DNA of 64,000 bases from Chitinophaga niabensis (GCA_017849435.1 JAFIGY010000009.1:372001-436000); one strand, 5' to 3'; numbered from the stretch's first letter, positions 50,772 to 60,403 are shown. The notes: a model not told the origin generated them from the letters alone. Translations and numbers: made by a program.

Positions 50772-52403
50772 TTAAACCAGCATTGTTACCGGGTTTTCCA
50801 TGAAACCTTTGAATGTTACAAGGAAGCGGGAGCCTACAGCGCCGTCTACGGTACGGTGGTCGCAGCTCATGGTCACTTTCATGATATTGGTGGTTTTGAA
50901 CTGGCCGTTCTCTGCCACCACGGTTTCCTTGATGGCCCCTACTGCGAGGATGGCGGAATCCGGCGGGTTGATGATGGCAGTGAATTGTTCGATGCCCATC
51001 ATGCCGAGGTTGGAAACAGTGAAAGTATTGCCGGTGTAGTCATTCGGCTGCAGTTTTTTGTTCTTGGCTTTGTCATTCAGCACTTTCGTTTCTGCTGCGA
51101 TCTGGGAGAAGCTCTTCTGATCAGCAAAGCGAACTACCGGTACGATCAGGCCTTCATCTACTGCCACTGCGGAACCGATGTGGATGTGCTGGTTGTGGCG
51201 AATGAAGTCACCCATCCAGCTGCTGTTCACGTCCGGATGCAGGCGCAGGGCCATGGCAGCGGCTTTGATCACCATATCGTTGAAGGATACCTTCACGGGA
51301 GAAACTTTATTGATGGCCTCACGGGATTCGATCGCCTTATCCATATTGATCTCCATCGTAAGGTAGAAGTGTGGTGCGCTGAATTTGCTTTCCCCGAGGC
51401 GGCGTGCGATAGCTTTCCGCATTTGGGAAACCGGTGTATCCGTATGCCCTTCCTGGCCTGCAGGTGCAAACGCGGCCACCTGTGCGGCGGGAGCGCTGGC
51501 CACCGCCGGAGCAGCAGCAGGAGCGGCTTTGGAAGGAACAAAACTGTCAACATCTTTTTTAACGATCCGTCCGCCGTCGCCGCTACCGGTTACCTGGCGG
51601 ATATCGATCCCCTTTTCTTCCGCCAGCTTTTTGGCGAGGGGAGAAGCTTTAACGCGACCGTTGGCATCTGCGGAAACCTCGGCAGCTGCCGGAGCAGATG
51701 TTGCTGCAGTAGCGGCGGATGCTGTGGCAGCGGCAGGAGTGGCCTGTCCGTTACCGGATTTTTCTGCGGCGAGGATCGCCTCTATGTTTGCTTCTTTCTT
51801 GCCTATGATAGCGATAATACCGTTCACTTTGGCTACATCGCCGGCGGGAACGCCGATGTAAAGCAGGGTACCGTCCACATAACCGATCACTTCCATCGTG
51901 GCCTTGTCGGTTTCTACTTCCGCCAGTACGTCGTCGCTTTTCACGGTATCACCCACCTGTTTATTCCAGGTGACGATCTTGCCTTCCGTCATGGTATCGC
52001 TGAGCAGCGGCATGCGGATCACGGTAGCGTCTTTGAGTGCTTTTTCCAGTGCAGCACTGTCAGCCGGAGCGGCCGCTGGTGCGACGGGAGCGGTTTCGGC
52101 TTTAGGGGCCGGAGCTGCTGCAGCCTGTGTTGCGCCGCCTGCCAGCAAGGGTTTGTAGTCCTCACCGGGTTTGCCAACGATGGCAATGATATCATTTACC
52201 TTAGCTGCTTTTCCCTTATCCACACCTACATATAGCAACGTTCCATCCGCATACGCCATCACCTCCATGGTGGCCTTGTCGGTCTCCACTTCCGCAATTA
52301 CATCATCGGACTTTACGGTATCGCCTACCTTCTTGTGCCATTCCGCAATGACCCCTTCCGTCATCGTATCACTTAAAAGGGGCATTCTGATAACTTCTGC
52401 CAT
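50772..52403 (-). CDS. pdhC: Pyruvate dehydrogenase E2 (dihydrolipoamide acetyltransferase), two lipoyl domains
   Basis: E2 forms the core of the pyruvate dehydrogenase complex and passes acetyl groups to CoA. The 543 residues hold two lipoyl domains (about 1-77 and 128-205), each with PLLSDTMTEG and the lipoyl-lysine motif ETDKATMEV, an Ala/Pro-rich linker, the E1/E3-binding domain (about 250-290: KASPLAKKLAEEKGIDIRQV, GSGDGGRIVKKDV) and the catalytic domain with TVSNLGMMGIEQFTAIINPP and catalytic His in SCDHRTVDGAVG. The two lipoyl domains are close to each other in sequence, pointing to duplication within the gene. E1 and E3 genes are not in the window. A promoter with a 20-bp spacer lies 22 bp upstream. 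Confidence 0.95.
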   Translation of the reverse strand: MAEVIRMPLLSDTMTEGVIAEWHKKVGDTVKSDDVIAEVETDKATMEVMAYADGTLLYVGVDKGKAAKVNDIIAIVGKPGEDYKPLLAGGATQAAAAPAPKAETAPVAPAAAPADSAALEKALKDATVIRMPLLSDTMTEGKIVTWNKQVGDTVKSDDVLAEVETDKATMEVIGYVDGTLLYIGVPAGDVAKVNGIIAIIGKKEANIEAILAAEKSGNGQATPAAATASAATAATSAPAAAEVSADANGRVKASPLAKKLAEEKGIDIRQVTGSGDGGRIVKKDVDSFVPSKAAPAAAPAVASAPAAQVAAFAPAGQEGHTDTPVSQMRKAIARRLGESKFSAPHFYLTMEINMDKAIESREAINKVSPVKVSFNDMVIKAAAMALRLHPDVNSSWMGDFIRHNQHIHIGSAVAVDEGLIVPVVRFADQKSFSQIAAETKVLNDKAKNKKLQPNDYTGNTFTVSNLGMMGIEQFTAIINPPDSAILAVGAIKETVVAENGQFKTTNIMKVTMSCDHRTVDGAVGSRFLVTFKGFMENPVTMLV

Positions 52404-52425
52404 AGTGTTTCTTCGAAATTTTGCC

Positions 52426-52456
52426 CAAACCTACAAGTTTTTGCGCAAAAACGCAA
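52426..52456 (-). promoter_or_regulatory. Promoter of pdhC
   Basis: On the minus strand TTG (52456-52454) and TAGGTTTG (52433-52426) are 20 bp apart; the -7 box ends 22 nt before the ATG. Confidence 0.55.
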
Positions 52457-52511
52457 CGCATGCGGCGGGCGGGTGTTTAAAAAATGCACGTTACCCGGCC
52501 CGGGTAACGGT

Positions 52512-54353
52512 TTAGAAATCAAGTTCCATGTTCAATCTGTCTTTCAGCTCCTTCACAAGCGGGTACTTTTCGATCATGCGGGCAAACTGTTCCCTGCTGG
52601 AGAGCGGCGCGGGGCCGATATCCTTGTTCTGTTGCTGGCTTTCGTCCAGCAGCAGCGTAAGAACGAGCGCATTGTTCCGGAATTTTCCCTTGAAGAACTC
52701 AGATATTTCCAGCTTTTCTTCCTCCATAAAGCGGAACTGTACAATGTTCCGGCTGGTGATGCCAATCTCTTCGGGCGCGAGCAGGGATACCTGCGCCAGT
52801 TGCAGATTGCTCACAACGGTCATTTTATTGGCCTGCCGGAAGCGGTCTACGAATTCATCCCAATATACGGATAACGCCCCCGCTGTCAACGGGATAGCGT
52901 CGTTGATGACCGTGGAACCCTGCTGCTGTTTGGCGGCGAGGGCTTCTTTCATGGCGGCAAGACCGGTGAGCTTGGTGCCGGCTTTTCCCGCTGCAGGTGT
53001 GGCCGGAGTGGTTGGAGCGACGGCCGGTGCCGGCTTTTCAGCGGCGGGTGGAGGGGCTGCTGCCGGTTTTTGCACTGGCGGAGGTGCTTTCTCCACTTCT
53101 ATGGTCAATTTCGGCGCTTGCGCTTCAATGGTCTTCGTAGTGGCGGGTTTCCCGTAGATCGGCTGTGGCAACGGAGCCCTCAGCCGTTGGGGACTTCCCT
53201 CAGGGACCAGGTTTTTTTTTACCACTTCCCCCGTCTGGTCATTACTCACCAGGTTCACGGCCTGCTGCAGGTAGCAAAGGCGGATCAGCGCCATTTCCAC
53301 ATGGAGGCGCTTGTTACGCGCCATGCGGTAACCGATCTCTGTTTCGTTCAGCAGATGGAGGGCGGTAACGAGGTACGCCGGGCTCACGCGGCCGCTCATC
53401 TGCCGGTAGCGGTCCTTCAGGTTAGCGCTTACCTCCATGAGGTGCAGTACTTTCTCTTCCTTGCACACGAGCAGGTTCCGCAGGAACTCCGCCCAGCCAC
53501 CCAGGAAATTATCGCCTTCAAACCCTTTCTGCAGGATCTCGTCGAATATCAGCAGGGCGCCGGCTATATCCTGCGCCAGCACAGCGTCCATGACTTTGAA
53601 AAAATAATCGTAATCGAGGATGTTGAGATGCTCGAGCGTATTCTGATATGTGAGTTTACCCCCGGTAAAGCTTACGATCTTGTCCAGCGTACTGAGCGAA
53701 TCCCGCATACAGCCGTCGGTTTTTTGCGCAATGAGGTGCAGGGCGTCCGGTTCGGCGCTCATGTGCTCTTTGGTCACAATTTCCTGGAGATGGTCTACCG
53801 TATCCTGTATGGTGATGCGCTTGAAATCAAATATCTGGCAACGGCTCAGGATGGTGGGCAATATTTTGTGCTTTTCCGTAGTGGCAAGGATGAAGATCGC
53901 GTAGGAGGGCGGTTCTTCCAGCGTTTTCAGGAAAGCGTTGAATGCCGAGGAGCTGAGCATGTGCACCTCATCTATGATATAGATCTTGTATTTACCGGCC
54001 TGTGGTGCAAAACGTACCTGGTCTACCAGCGTACGGATATCGTCCACGGAGTTATTGGAGGCCGCATCCAGTTCATGAATGTTGAATGAACTGCCTTCGT
54101 TGAAACTGCGGCAGGAATGACACTCGTTACAGGCCTCGCCATCCGGTTGCAGGTTCTCGCAGTTGATGGTTTTAGCCAGGATACGCGCACAGGTGGTTTT
54201 TCCCACGCCACGCGGACCGCAAAACAGGAAAGCATGCGCCAACTGGTTGTTGCGAATGGCATTCTTGAGCGTTGTTGTTATATGGGCTTGCCCAACTACC
54301 GTGGAGAAGTTCTGCGGACGGTACTTTCGGGCGGATACAATAAAATTTTCCAT
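52512..54353 (-). CDS. dnaX: DNA polymerase III tau (and probably gamma) subunit
   Basis: DnaX is the clamp-loader motor of the replisome. The ATG at 54353 (MENFIVSARKYRPQNFSTVV) gives 613 residues; a GTG four codons upstream is less likely. Domain I has Walker A FCGPRGVGKTTCARILAK, a four-Cys zinc site (NCENLQ, ACNECHSCRSF), Walker B IYIIDEVHMLSSSAFNAFL and the SRC arginine finger LPTILSRCQIFDF. Domain III ends near residue 375, then a Pro/Ala-rich linker and the tau-specific C-terminus. At codons 378-381 the frame crosses a run of nine A (53220-53212). One extra A, or a -1 ribosomal shift, would end the protein at 384 residues, close to a gamma form. Confidence 0.95.
   Translation of the reverse strand: MENFIVSARKYRPQNFSTVVGQAHITTTLKNAIRNNQLAHAFLFCGPRGVGKTTCARILAKTINCENLQPDGEACNECHSCRSFNEGSSFNIHELDAASNNSVDDIRTLVDQVRFAPQAGKYKIYIIDEVHMLSSSAFNAFLKTLEEPPSYAIFILATTEKHKILPTILSRCQIFDFKRITIQDTVDHLQEIVTKEHMSAEPDALHLIAQKTDGCMRDSLSTLDKIVSFTGGKLTYQNTLEHLNILDYDYFFKVMDAVLAQDIAGALLIFDEILQKGFEGDNFLGGWAEFLRNLLVCKEEKVLHLMEVSANLKDRYRQMSGRVSPAYLVTALHLLNETEIGYRMARNKRLHVEMALIRLCYLQQAVNLVSNDQTGEVVKKNLVPEGSPQRLRAPLPQPIYGKPATTKTIEAQAPKLTIEVEKAPPPVQKPAAAPPPAAEKPAPAVAPTTPATPAAGKAGTKLTGLAAMKEALAAKQQQGSTVINDAIPLTAGALSVYWDEFVDRFRQANKMTVVSNLQLAQVSLLAPEEIGITSRNIVQFRFMEEEKLEISEFFKGKFRNNALVLTLLLDESQQQNKDIGPAPLSSREQFARMIEKYPLVKELKDRLNMELDF
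53212..53220 (-). promoter_or_regulatory. A9 slippery run in dnaX (putative programmed frameshift/slippage site)
   Basis: On the coding strand GTA-AAA-AAA-AAC contains nine A. A purine-rich GGGGGAAG lies just upstream and CAACGG-N9-CCGTTG can form a hairpin downstream. The -1 frame stops 7 codons after V377; the +1 frame stops within about 15 codons. Confidence 0.55.
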
Positions 54354-54555
54354 GATGGGAGTCACTCCTTTCCAAACACCGAAAGTAACGCAAAAAGTAA
54401 GAATTAAAAAGTAAAGATATTGGCAGGGATGACAGCATGCTGCTCCCGGTTCAACCTATTTAAAATTAGTACAATATAATTTTTATTTATGTATGTGGAT
54501 GTTGTTCGCGATTGGGGATTGTTAGTTAAATTGGATGTATTAAAGTTCAATTGAT

Positions 54556-56874
54556 TTGACCATACCTGGCGAAAACTACAAGATGTTCAGGGCGATCAAC
54601 GATGCGCTGCCGGTTGGCATTTTTGTTCTGGACAGTAATCTGAGATGTATCTACATAAACCCCCGTTGCCAGCAGATCACCGGCTTGTCTCTCGAGCAAA
54701 GTGCGAATGATGGCTGGTTGCGCATTGTGCCGGAGGATGTGCGCAGCAATATTCTGGAAAAATGGCCGGAGGAGCTTCCTTATAGAGGAGAGATGCAGCT
54801 TATGCTGCCGGATCATTCTGTGATTTGGGTGAATGTGTTGGTGACGGCCTTTGAAGAAGACCCGGCATCCGGCTATCTGGGTACACTGGAGGACATAACA
54901 GAAAGGAAAGCAACGGAAGCCACCAGGTTGCGCAGGCTGCGGCGGGATAACCGGGACAAATCCCGGATACTCAATAGTATTACCAGTACCCTGCCTCTCA
55001 TCATCTACAAAGTGAACGCCAAAGGTATTGTAACCTCTTCCATCGGCGCTGGTTTAAAGAGCTTTGGCTTTCATGATCACGAGATAGTAGGAAGAAACTT
55101 TTTTGAGATGTATCCGGAAACGGCGGACATCTTCCGCCGCGCGATGGCCGGAGAGGTGGTGAGGGATGTGAGCTCTTATATAATTGACGGGAAAGAAGCC
55201 TTTTTCCATAACAATGTTTTTCCTGATCCCAATAACAAAGGCGGCATCATCGGCTTCGTGCTGGATATCACCAGTGTGAGGCAGGCGGAAAGGGAACTGA
55301 TGGAAACCAATGCAGATCTGCAGAAAGCGCGCCGCCGCCTGGAACGTGCCAATCTGTTGCTGGACGCCAGCCAGGACCTTAGCAAGGTAGGCGGATGGGA
55401 ATACAATTTCAAAACCGGAAAGGCCTACGGTACCAAACAAATGTTTGCGATCTATGAGGTGCCGGAAGATTTTGTGGCTACCTACGATAATATGTTCGAT
55501 TTCTATGAAGAAGACGAACGACGCATATTGAAAGAGAAGCTTGCAATAGCGCTGGAAACGCAGATGCCGGTCGTTTTTGAACAAAGACTGATCACGTACA
55601 AAAAGAACAGGAAATGGATCAGCGGCACTTTTCTGCCGATGGTGGAGAACGGACAGGTAATGATGATGCGAGGCGCTGTGATGGACATTACAAAAAGGAA
55701 GGAAGACGAGCTGGAGCTTGTGAAAGCGAAGAATACCGCGGAAGTGGCTGCACTGGCCAAGCAACAGTTCCTCTCCAACATGAGCCACGAGATCCGTACG
55801 CCTATAAATGCGATCATCGGGATGACGCACCTCCTTATCCAGGAGCAACCCAAACCTGAACAAAAGGAAATGCTGGAGGCGCTGAAATTTTCAGGAGACA
55901 ACCTGCTGTCCCTGATCAACGACATCCTGGATTACAGCAAGATAGAGTCCGGCAAGATCGTGTTTGAAGAAGTGGATTTCAACCTGCGTGTTTTTTTGGA
56001 CGGCATCCGTCAGTCGCACAACCTGCAGGCGGAAGAAAAGGGCATCCGGTTTGAGGTGAGGCTGGACGATACGTTGCCGTCCGTTATTGTAGGCGACTCA
56101 GTGCGGTTAGCACAGATATTGAACAATCTTATCAGCAATGCCGTAAAATTCACGCAAAAAGGATCCGTGGAGGTAAACATCCGGCAGTACAAGCAACAAG
56201 GCTCGGATGTGTGGATCGATTTTTCTGTGGCAGACACCGGCATCGGCATCGATCCTTCTGTTCACGATCATATCTTCGAAAGCTTTACTCAGGCAAGCGC
56301 CGATACCACGCGCCGGTTTGGCGGTACGGGCCTCGGGCTTGCGATCACCAAACGGCTTCTGCAGTTGCAGGATAGTGATATTTCGCTGGATAGTGCTCAG
56401 GGCAAGGGTTCTGTATTTTCCTTCCGCCTTGTATTCGGGATCAGCGCTCAACAGCATACAAAGAACTTTAGCAGCATCGTTACGCAGTATGATAGTCTGA
56501 AGGGCCATTCGGTACTGCTGGCAGAAGATAATGAAGTGAATGTACTGGTCGCCACCCGTTTTATGCAAAAATGGGAAATGGACATCGACCTTGCCAGTAA
56601 CGGGCAGGAGGCCGTGAGCAAAGTATTGCAGCAACACTATGACATTGTATTGATGGACCTTCAGATGCCCGTAATGGATGGCTACGAAGCTTGCAGGCTG
56701 ATAAGGGCCATGCCCGAGCCGCGATTCAAAGAGATTCCCATCATCGCGCTCACCGCATCTGCTATGGCGGAGATCAAAGGAAAGGTGATAGGGGCAGGGA
56801 TGAATGATTATGTGACCAAGCCGTTCAATCCTGCTGAACTATATTCCCAGATCAGAAAATACCTTACCATATAA
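54556..56874 (+). CDS. PAS-containing hybrid histidine kinase with receiver domain
   Basis: This cytoplasmic sensor has no membrane helix. Layout of 772 residues: PAS 1 (about 9-115, MFRAINDALPVGIFVLDSNL), a coiled segment, PAS 2 (about 140-250), PAS 3 (about 270-380), HisKA with the phospho-acceptor His in FLSNMSHEIRTPINAIIGM, HATPase with NLISNAVKFT, DTGIGIDPSV and FGGTGLGLAIT, and a receiver domain (VLLAEDNEVNV, phospho-acceptor Asp in YDIVLMDLQMPVMDG, Lys in VTKPFN). I use the TTG at 54556, because its residues seem to belong to the PAS cap helix; the ATG at 54583 is the alternative. No output regulator is beside it, so the partner is unknown. Confidence 0.9.
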   Translation: MTIPGENYKMFRAINDALPVGIFVLDSNLRCIYINPRCQQITGLSLEQSANDGWLRIVPEDVRSNILEKWPEELPYRGEMQLMLPDHSVIWVNVLVTAFEEDPASGYLGTLEDITERKATEATRLRRLRRDNRDKSRILNSITSTLPLIIYKVNAKGIVTSSIGAGLKSFGFHDHEIVGRNFFEMYPETADIFRRAMAGEVVRDVSSYIIDGKEAFFHNNVFPDPNNKGGIIGFVLDITSVRQAERELMETNADLQKARRRLERANLLLDASQDLSKVGGWEYNFKTGKAYGTKQMFAIYEVPEDFVATYDNMFDFYEEDERRILKEKLAIALETQMPVVFEQRLITYKKNRKWISGTFLPMVENGQVMMMRGAVMDITKRKEDELELVKAKNTAEVAALAKQQFLSNMSHEIRTPINAIIGMTHLLIQEQPKPEQKEMLEALKFSGDNLLSLINDILDYSKIESGKIVFEEVDFNLRVFLDGIRQSHNLQAEEKGIRFEVRLDDTLPSVIVGDSVRLAQILNNLISNAVKFTQKGSVEVNIRQYKQQGSDVWIDFSVADTGIGIDPSVHDHIFESFTQASADTTRRFGGTGLGLAITKRLLQLQDSDISLDSAQGKGSVFSFRLVFGISAQQHTKNFSSIVTQYDSLKGHSVLLAEDNEVNVLVATRFMQKWEMDIDLASNGQEAVSKVLQQHYDIVLMDLQMPVMDGYEACRLIRAMPEPRFKEIPIIALTASAMAEIKGKVIGAGMNDYVTKPFNPAELYSQIRKYLTI

Positions 56875-56880
56875 AAACAA

Positions 56881-56915
56881 TACGGGCCGGTCTTGCAAAA
56901 GAACACCGGCCCGTA
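56881..56915. terminator. Hairpin terminator between the kinase and thioredoxin genes
   Basis: An 11-bp perfect GC-rich stem (TACGGGCCGGT and complement) with a 13-nt loop separates these convergent genes. T-runs are weak, so efficiency is uncertain. Confidence 0.7.
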
Positions 56916-56934
56916 TAATATGAATGGCTTTCGT

Positions 56935-58176
56935 TTATTCCCAGTATTTTCCGCCCTTCTTCATTTTCTCCAGTGTTTCCGAGTAGGTTTTCTTTTCGCC
57001 TTCCATCGCGAGATTTACGGCTTTTTCCTGCCATGTGATGGCTTCGCTTTGTTTGCCTGATTTATAGAGCAGGTTGGCGTAGGTATCAATGAAGGCAGGT
57101 ACTTCCTTGTCCTTGAACGACCGTTTGCTCCACTGCAATGCCTGTTCCACACATTTCATATCATTGCATTTTTCGAAGATGGTCCATGCATATTGATTTA
57201 ATTCTTCCGGAGAAGCCTTGTGGCCAAATTTCTTCATATATGCCACAATGTTCGCTACCGCATTATCCGCATCCTGCTTGAACATGAAATACTGCACTTT
57301 GGTTTTCAGGAGCATTTCTTCCACCATGCCCTTTTTGGCCATCTGCGGATATTTGGCGGAAACGGCTTTATCAATGGCTGTCCAGTCAGGAGCCGCGTCT
57401 TTCTTCATCAGGTTCGGGAATACTTCTTCCTGCGCTACGATGGCGGTCAGTTTCTTTTCCGCGGCGCCGGCGCCGAGTGTTTTATTCACTTTGTCCATAT
57501 TATCCATGAACATCTGGAAGCCTTTATCCTTGCTGCTGTTGGTGAACTGGTTCACGAATTTCAGATTCTCTTCCGTGAACAGGTCCTTCTGCTGATCGAG
57601 GTAAAGTTTGGAGAAGGCAGCGGCATTTTTCTGATCGTATTTGGATTGTGCCATCATGGCGAGTTCCTTGATGAAAGCGGGATCTTTCCTGCCTTTATCA
57701 TAGGCTGCAAGCTGTGTGTAGTATTGCTTTTCAGGCTTTAATGCATTTTCGAACCGGGTAACGAACTCCTTGGCGTCTGAACCGCCCACCAGTCTGTCTG
57801 CAATGCTGCCGTCCGGCGCAAAAACGAGGAAGGTCGGATAGGCGCGAACGCTGTACTTCTCTTCGAGCATCTTAGCATCATCGTACCATTTCTTCACTTC
57901 TTCATTATCCTTATCTGTTTTATCCATCTGCACTTTTACGTTGATGTACTTGCTGTTCATAAAAGTGCCTACCTCTTCAAGGGGAAAGATGTTGGCGGAC
58001 ATATACTTGCAGGGACCGCACCAGGTGGTGAAGCAATCCATGAAAATATATTTGTTCTCGGCCTTTGCTTTGGCCTGTACTTCGGCCCAGCTGAGGCCGT
58101 GTTCGAAATGCATGCCTTTGTCCTGCGCCATGGCAAACACAGGAAGCAGCAACAAAAGGAAGAATGCTTTTTTCAT
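56935..58176 (-). CDS. Exported thioredoxin-fold protein with helical C-terminal region
   Basis: The 413-residue protein has a signal peptide (MKKAFFLLLLLPVFAMAQ) and a DsbD-gamma/thioredoxin-7-like domain (about 20-140): ENKYIFMDCFTTWCGPCKYM with the CGPC active site, and YPTFLVFAPDGSIADRLVGG with the cis-Pro. The remaining 270 residues are helical and TPR-like (ALQWSKRSFKDKEVPAFIDT, YANLLYKSGKQSEAITWQEK). It is a mirror image of the 4953-6461 protein, where the helical part comes first. It is probably a periplasmic thiol reductase or chaperone of unknown client. It is transcribed alone, after the shared terminator on its 3' side. Confidence 0.9.
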   Translation of the reverse strand: MKKAFFLLLLLPVFAMAQDKGMHFEHGLSWAEVQAKAKAENKYIFMDCFTTWCGPCKYMSANIFPLEEVGTFMNSKYINVKVQMDKTDKDNEEVKKWYDDAKMLEEKYSVRAYPTFLVFAPDGSIADRLVGGSDAKEFVTRFENALKPEKQYYTQLAAYDKGRKDPAFIKELAMMAQSKYDQKNAAAFSKLYLDQQKDLFTEENLKFVNQFTNSSKDKGFQMFMDNMDKVNKTLGAGAAEKKLTAIVAQEEVFPNLMKKDAAPDWTAIDKAVSAKYPQMAKKGMVEEMLLKTKVQYFMFKQDADNAVANIVAYMKKFGHKASPEELNQYAWTIFEKCNDMKCVEQALQWSKRSFKDKEVPAFIDTYANLLYKSGKQSEAITWQEKAVNLAMEGEKKTYSETLEKMKKGGKYWE

Positions 58177-58300
58177 AATGGTCTGTATTAGTTTTTGATT
58201 GATCCGGGATTAAAGACGGATTAACGGTTCCCTAAATATAAAAGTTAGTTACGAAGAAAACGTAGCAGGCGGGAAAGTTTTTTACTAGATAAGTTTGTTG

Positions 58301-60403
58301 TTAATGCTGCATCAGCTCTGCCACATATTCCAGGTAGGCTTTCTTATGCAGTACGGTAACATCCGTATAATTCCCTACCGCACGGTGGGTGAGGCGGTAA
58401 AGATGGATGATCTCCTGCTGCTGCACCTCCAGATTGTGCAGGTACCGGTGATCTGCAGTGAGGAACTGCTGCACGTCCGGCGCAAAGGTTTCATCCACTT
58501 CTTTGGGGATGGAGGTATTATCGAGCATCTTTCGCAGGAGGGGTTTGAGTTGTTGTTCTTCCTCCTTGATGGCCCTGATCAGGCTTTCCAGGGTTTCTAC
58601 TGTCATCTGGCCCGTGTTGTAGAGGAGTTGTACCTGGTAGATGACTTTGGTGGCCTGGGATTCCATTTCGGCGGTCATTTGCTGGTGGAGAATGACCGTA
58701 TGGTGCAGTTCCCGGAGTTTTTCTCCATGGCCCTGTGCTTCCGCCTGCCGGAGATGATAATGGAATACAGTGGCATCCAGTTCGTTGAGCCAGGTTTCCT
58801 GGGCGGTTATTTCTTTTTCCAGTGCGGTGGCCAGTGAAACGGCTTCCGTTCGGGAATGTTTTTGATTGTCGAACTCGAAATGGCGGCTGTCAATCTGTTT
58901 GGCGGCGATCGCTTTCAGGATCTCCAGGTCGTTTTTATTCTGAAAGTACCGCTTGATCTTCTGGATCACGTCGTTATGGTAGAGCTCTGCGGCGGGTACG
59001 TTCGGTATGGCTGTGCTGCAGGTAACATGGCTCATGTCTGCAAAGGGCCGGTTCTTGTAGAAATCCGCGAATACGGAAGGGAAGAGATAGAGATTGTGCT
59101 GGGATTCGATGTTGCCGATGAAAGTAGCCGTGGGCTCGAATTCCCGGATATTGTTTTTCTCCGGAAAAGTTACGAAGTAATAATGCTTCGTCATTTCCAG
59201 CTGAAGGCCGGGCGCATCGTCAAACAGCTCCCAGGCGCCGGTGGTAATGAAAGGTGCTGCTATTGCCGCGCTTTTATACCGCGCTTCCCGTTCTTCATCG
59301 GAGGGGTGGGAGGCCCATTGATCTTTGTATTGTACGCGACTGTTGGTAACGGTGCTGAGATAAGCGTCTGAGATCACCGGCAGACCGTTGAGCATCTCCA
59401 GTTTGTTGAGGCGGGAAAGATAGTTGACCAGCGCGGTTTGCGCTTCGTAGAGATTTTGCAGGCAGACGTCTTTTTCCGCGGTTTGGGAGATGTGTTGGCA
59501 GCAGTGCATGAAACAATGCGCGCTCAGTTCCATCCTGCGCATGATGGAAATAGCGGCTTCGCTGCCGGCCACGGAAATGGCTACTGCGTCCGCATGAAAT
59601 TCCATCTCACGGGAAAGCCCCATGTATTGCCGGTTGATGAGGCTGTAGAGCAGCCGCAGGATACCCTGAATGCCCTTTACGATCCAGGTGGTGACATGCG
59701 CCATAAGCGTGAATATCCACGAGAGTTTCGCCCACCTCGTCAAAGCGTTGCCATATCCTTCGTTCTCATACAGCATGTTGTAGATCGCCTTGTTCATGGT
59801 ATATACATAGCTGCCCAGCTTCATGCTGCTTTGGGAAAAATGTCCGAACTCATGTGCCAGCACCATTTTCAACTCGCTCAGGCTGGCCGTGTTCACGAGT
59901 CCCAGCCCGATCTCGAGGTTTTTACGAACGGGCCAGATCATGCTCCAGAAACTGGAATGATAGCTGACGGCGGCATTCACATCCGGTACCACAAATACTT
60001 TACGGGGCATGGCCGTCTGTGTATCAATGCTTAACTGGCGAATAAAAGCGAAGAGACGGGGATGCTGTTCTTCGTATATCTGTATCCGGTAGGGATTCCC
60101 TTTGCCTGCCGGTGTAAAAAGGAATTTGACCAGGAAGATGAACACCATCACTCCCAGACCTATGATGCCTCCTCCTAATACGATGGTGAGGGCGGAGGGG
60201 GCAGACACGATAAGGGAGATGCCGCCTACAACGGATGTGGCAGCCAGTGCAAAAGCCGCCAGCAGCAACACAAGGTATATCAGGAAGAAAAGGAGAAGAC
60301 TGGCAATCACCCTCCCTACCTGCTTTTTAAAGCTGGATGCCGGTTGCGTAAGTGCGGGAGGCACTTTTTCAGGATTCGGCGGGTAGTATGGGAGATGGTT
60401 CAT
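58301..60403 (-). CDS. M48-family membrane metallopeptidase (HtpX/Ste24-like)
   Basis: This zinc protease of 700 residues has two membrane segments near the N-terminus (about 30-60 and 70-98). The M48 site is MVLAHEFGHFSQSSMKLGSY with the zinc ligands His184 and His188 and catalytic Glu185, and the third ligand Glu in LSREMEFHADAVAISVAG. Two further hydrophobic stretches (WIFTLMAHVTTWIV and nearby) follow the HEFGH motif. The last 350 residues are a long helical extension without a recognised domain, making it about twice the size of HtpX. A role in membrane-protein quality control is likely for the family. It is 124 bp upstream of the thioredoxin gene end and separately promoted as far as I can tell. 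Confidence 0.9.
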   Translation of the reverse strand: MNHLPYYPPNPEKVPPALTQPASSFKKQVGRVIASLLLFFLIYLVLLLAAFALAATSVVGGISLIVSAPSALTIVLGGGIIGLGVMVFIFLVKFLFTPAGKGNPYRIQIYEEQHPRLFAFIRQLSIDTQTAMPRKVFVVPDVNAAVSYHSSFWSMIWPVRKNLEIGLGLVNTASLSELKMVLAHEFGHFSQSSMKLGSYVYTMNKAIYNMLYENEGYGNALTRWAKLSWIFTLMAHVTTWIVKGIQGILRLLYSLINRQYMGLSREMEFHADAVAISVAGSEAAISIMRRMELSAHCFMHCCQHISQTAEKDVCLQNLYEAQTALVNYLSRLNKLEMLNGLPVISDAYLSTVTNSRVQYKDQWASHPSDEEREARYKSAAIAAPFITTGAWELFDDAPGLQLEMTKHYYFVTFPEKNNIREFEPTATFIGNIESQHNLYLFPSVFADFYKNRPFADMSHVTCSTAIPNVPAAELYHNDVIQKIKRYFQNKNDLEILKAIAAKQIDSRHFEFDNQKHSRTEAVSLATALEKEITAQETWLNELDATVFHYHLRQAEAQGHGEKLRELHHTVILHQQMTAEMESQATKVIYQVQLLYNTGQMTVETLESLIRAIKEEEQQLKPLLRKMLDNTSIPKEVDETFAPDVQQFLTADHRYLHNLEVQQQEIIHLYRLTHRAVGNYTDVTVLHKKAYLEYVAELMQH

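Noticed and set aside
50856-52235. 459-codon plus-strand frame opposite pdhC
   Set aside because: Antisense to the lipoyl and catalytic domains of E2. Cys/Gly/His-rich composition and lack of motifs mark it as a shadow.
50772-52403. Direct DNA repeat in pdhC as a mobile or unstable element
   Set aside because: The similarity comes from two tandem lipoyl domains, a normal feature of E2 proteins.
53070-54089. 339-codon plus-strand frame opposite dnaX
   Set aside because: Shadow of the dnaX coding strand; no promoter, start context or recognisable domain.
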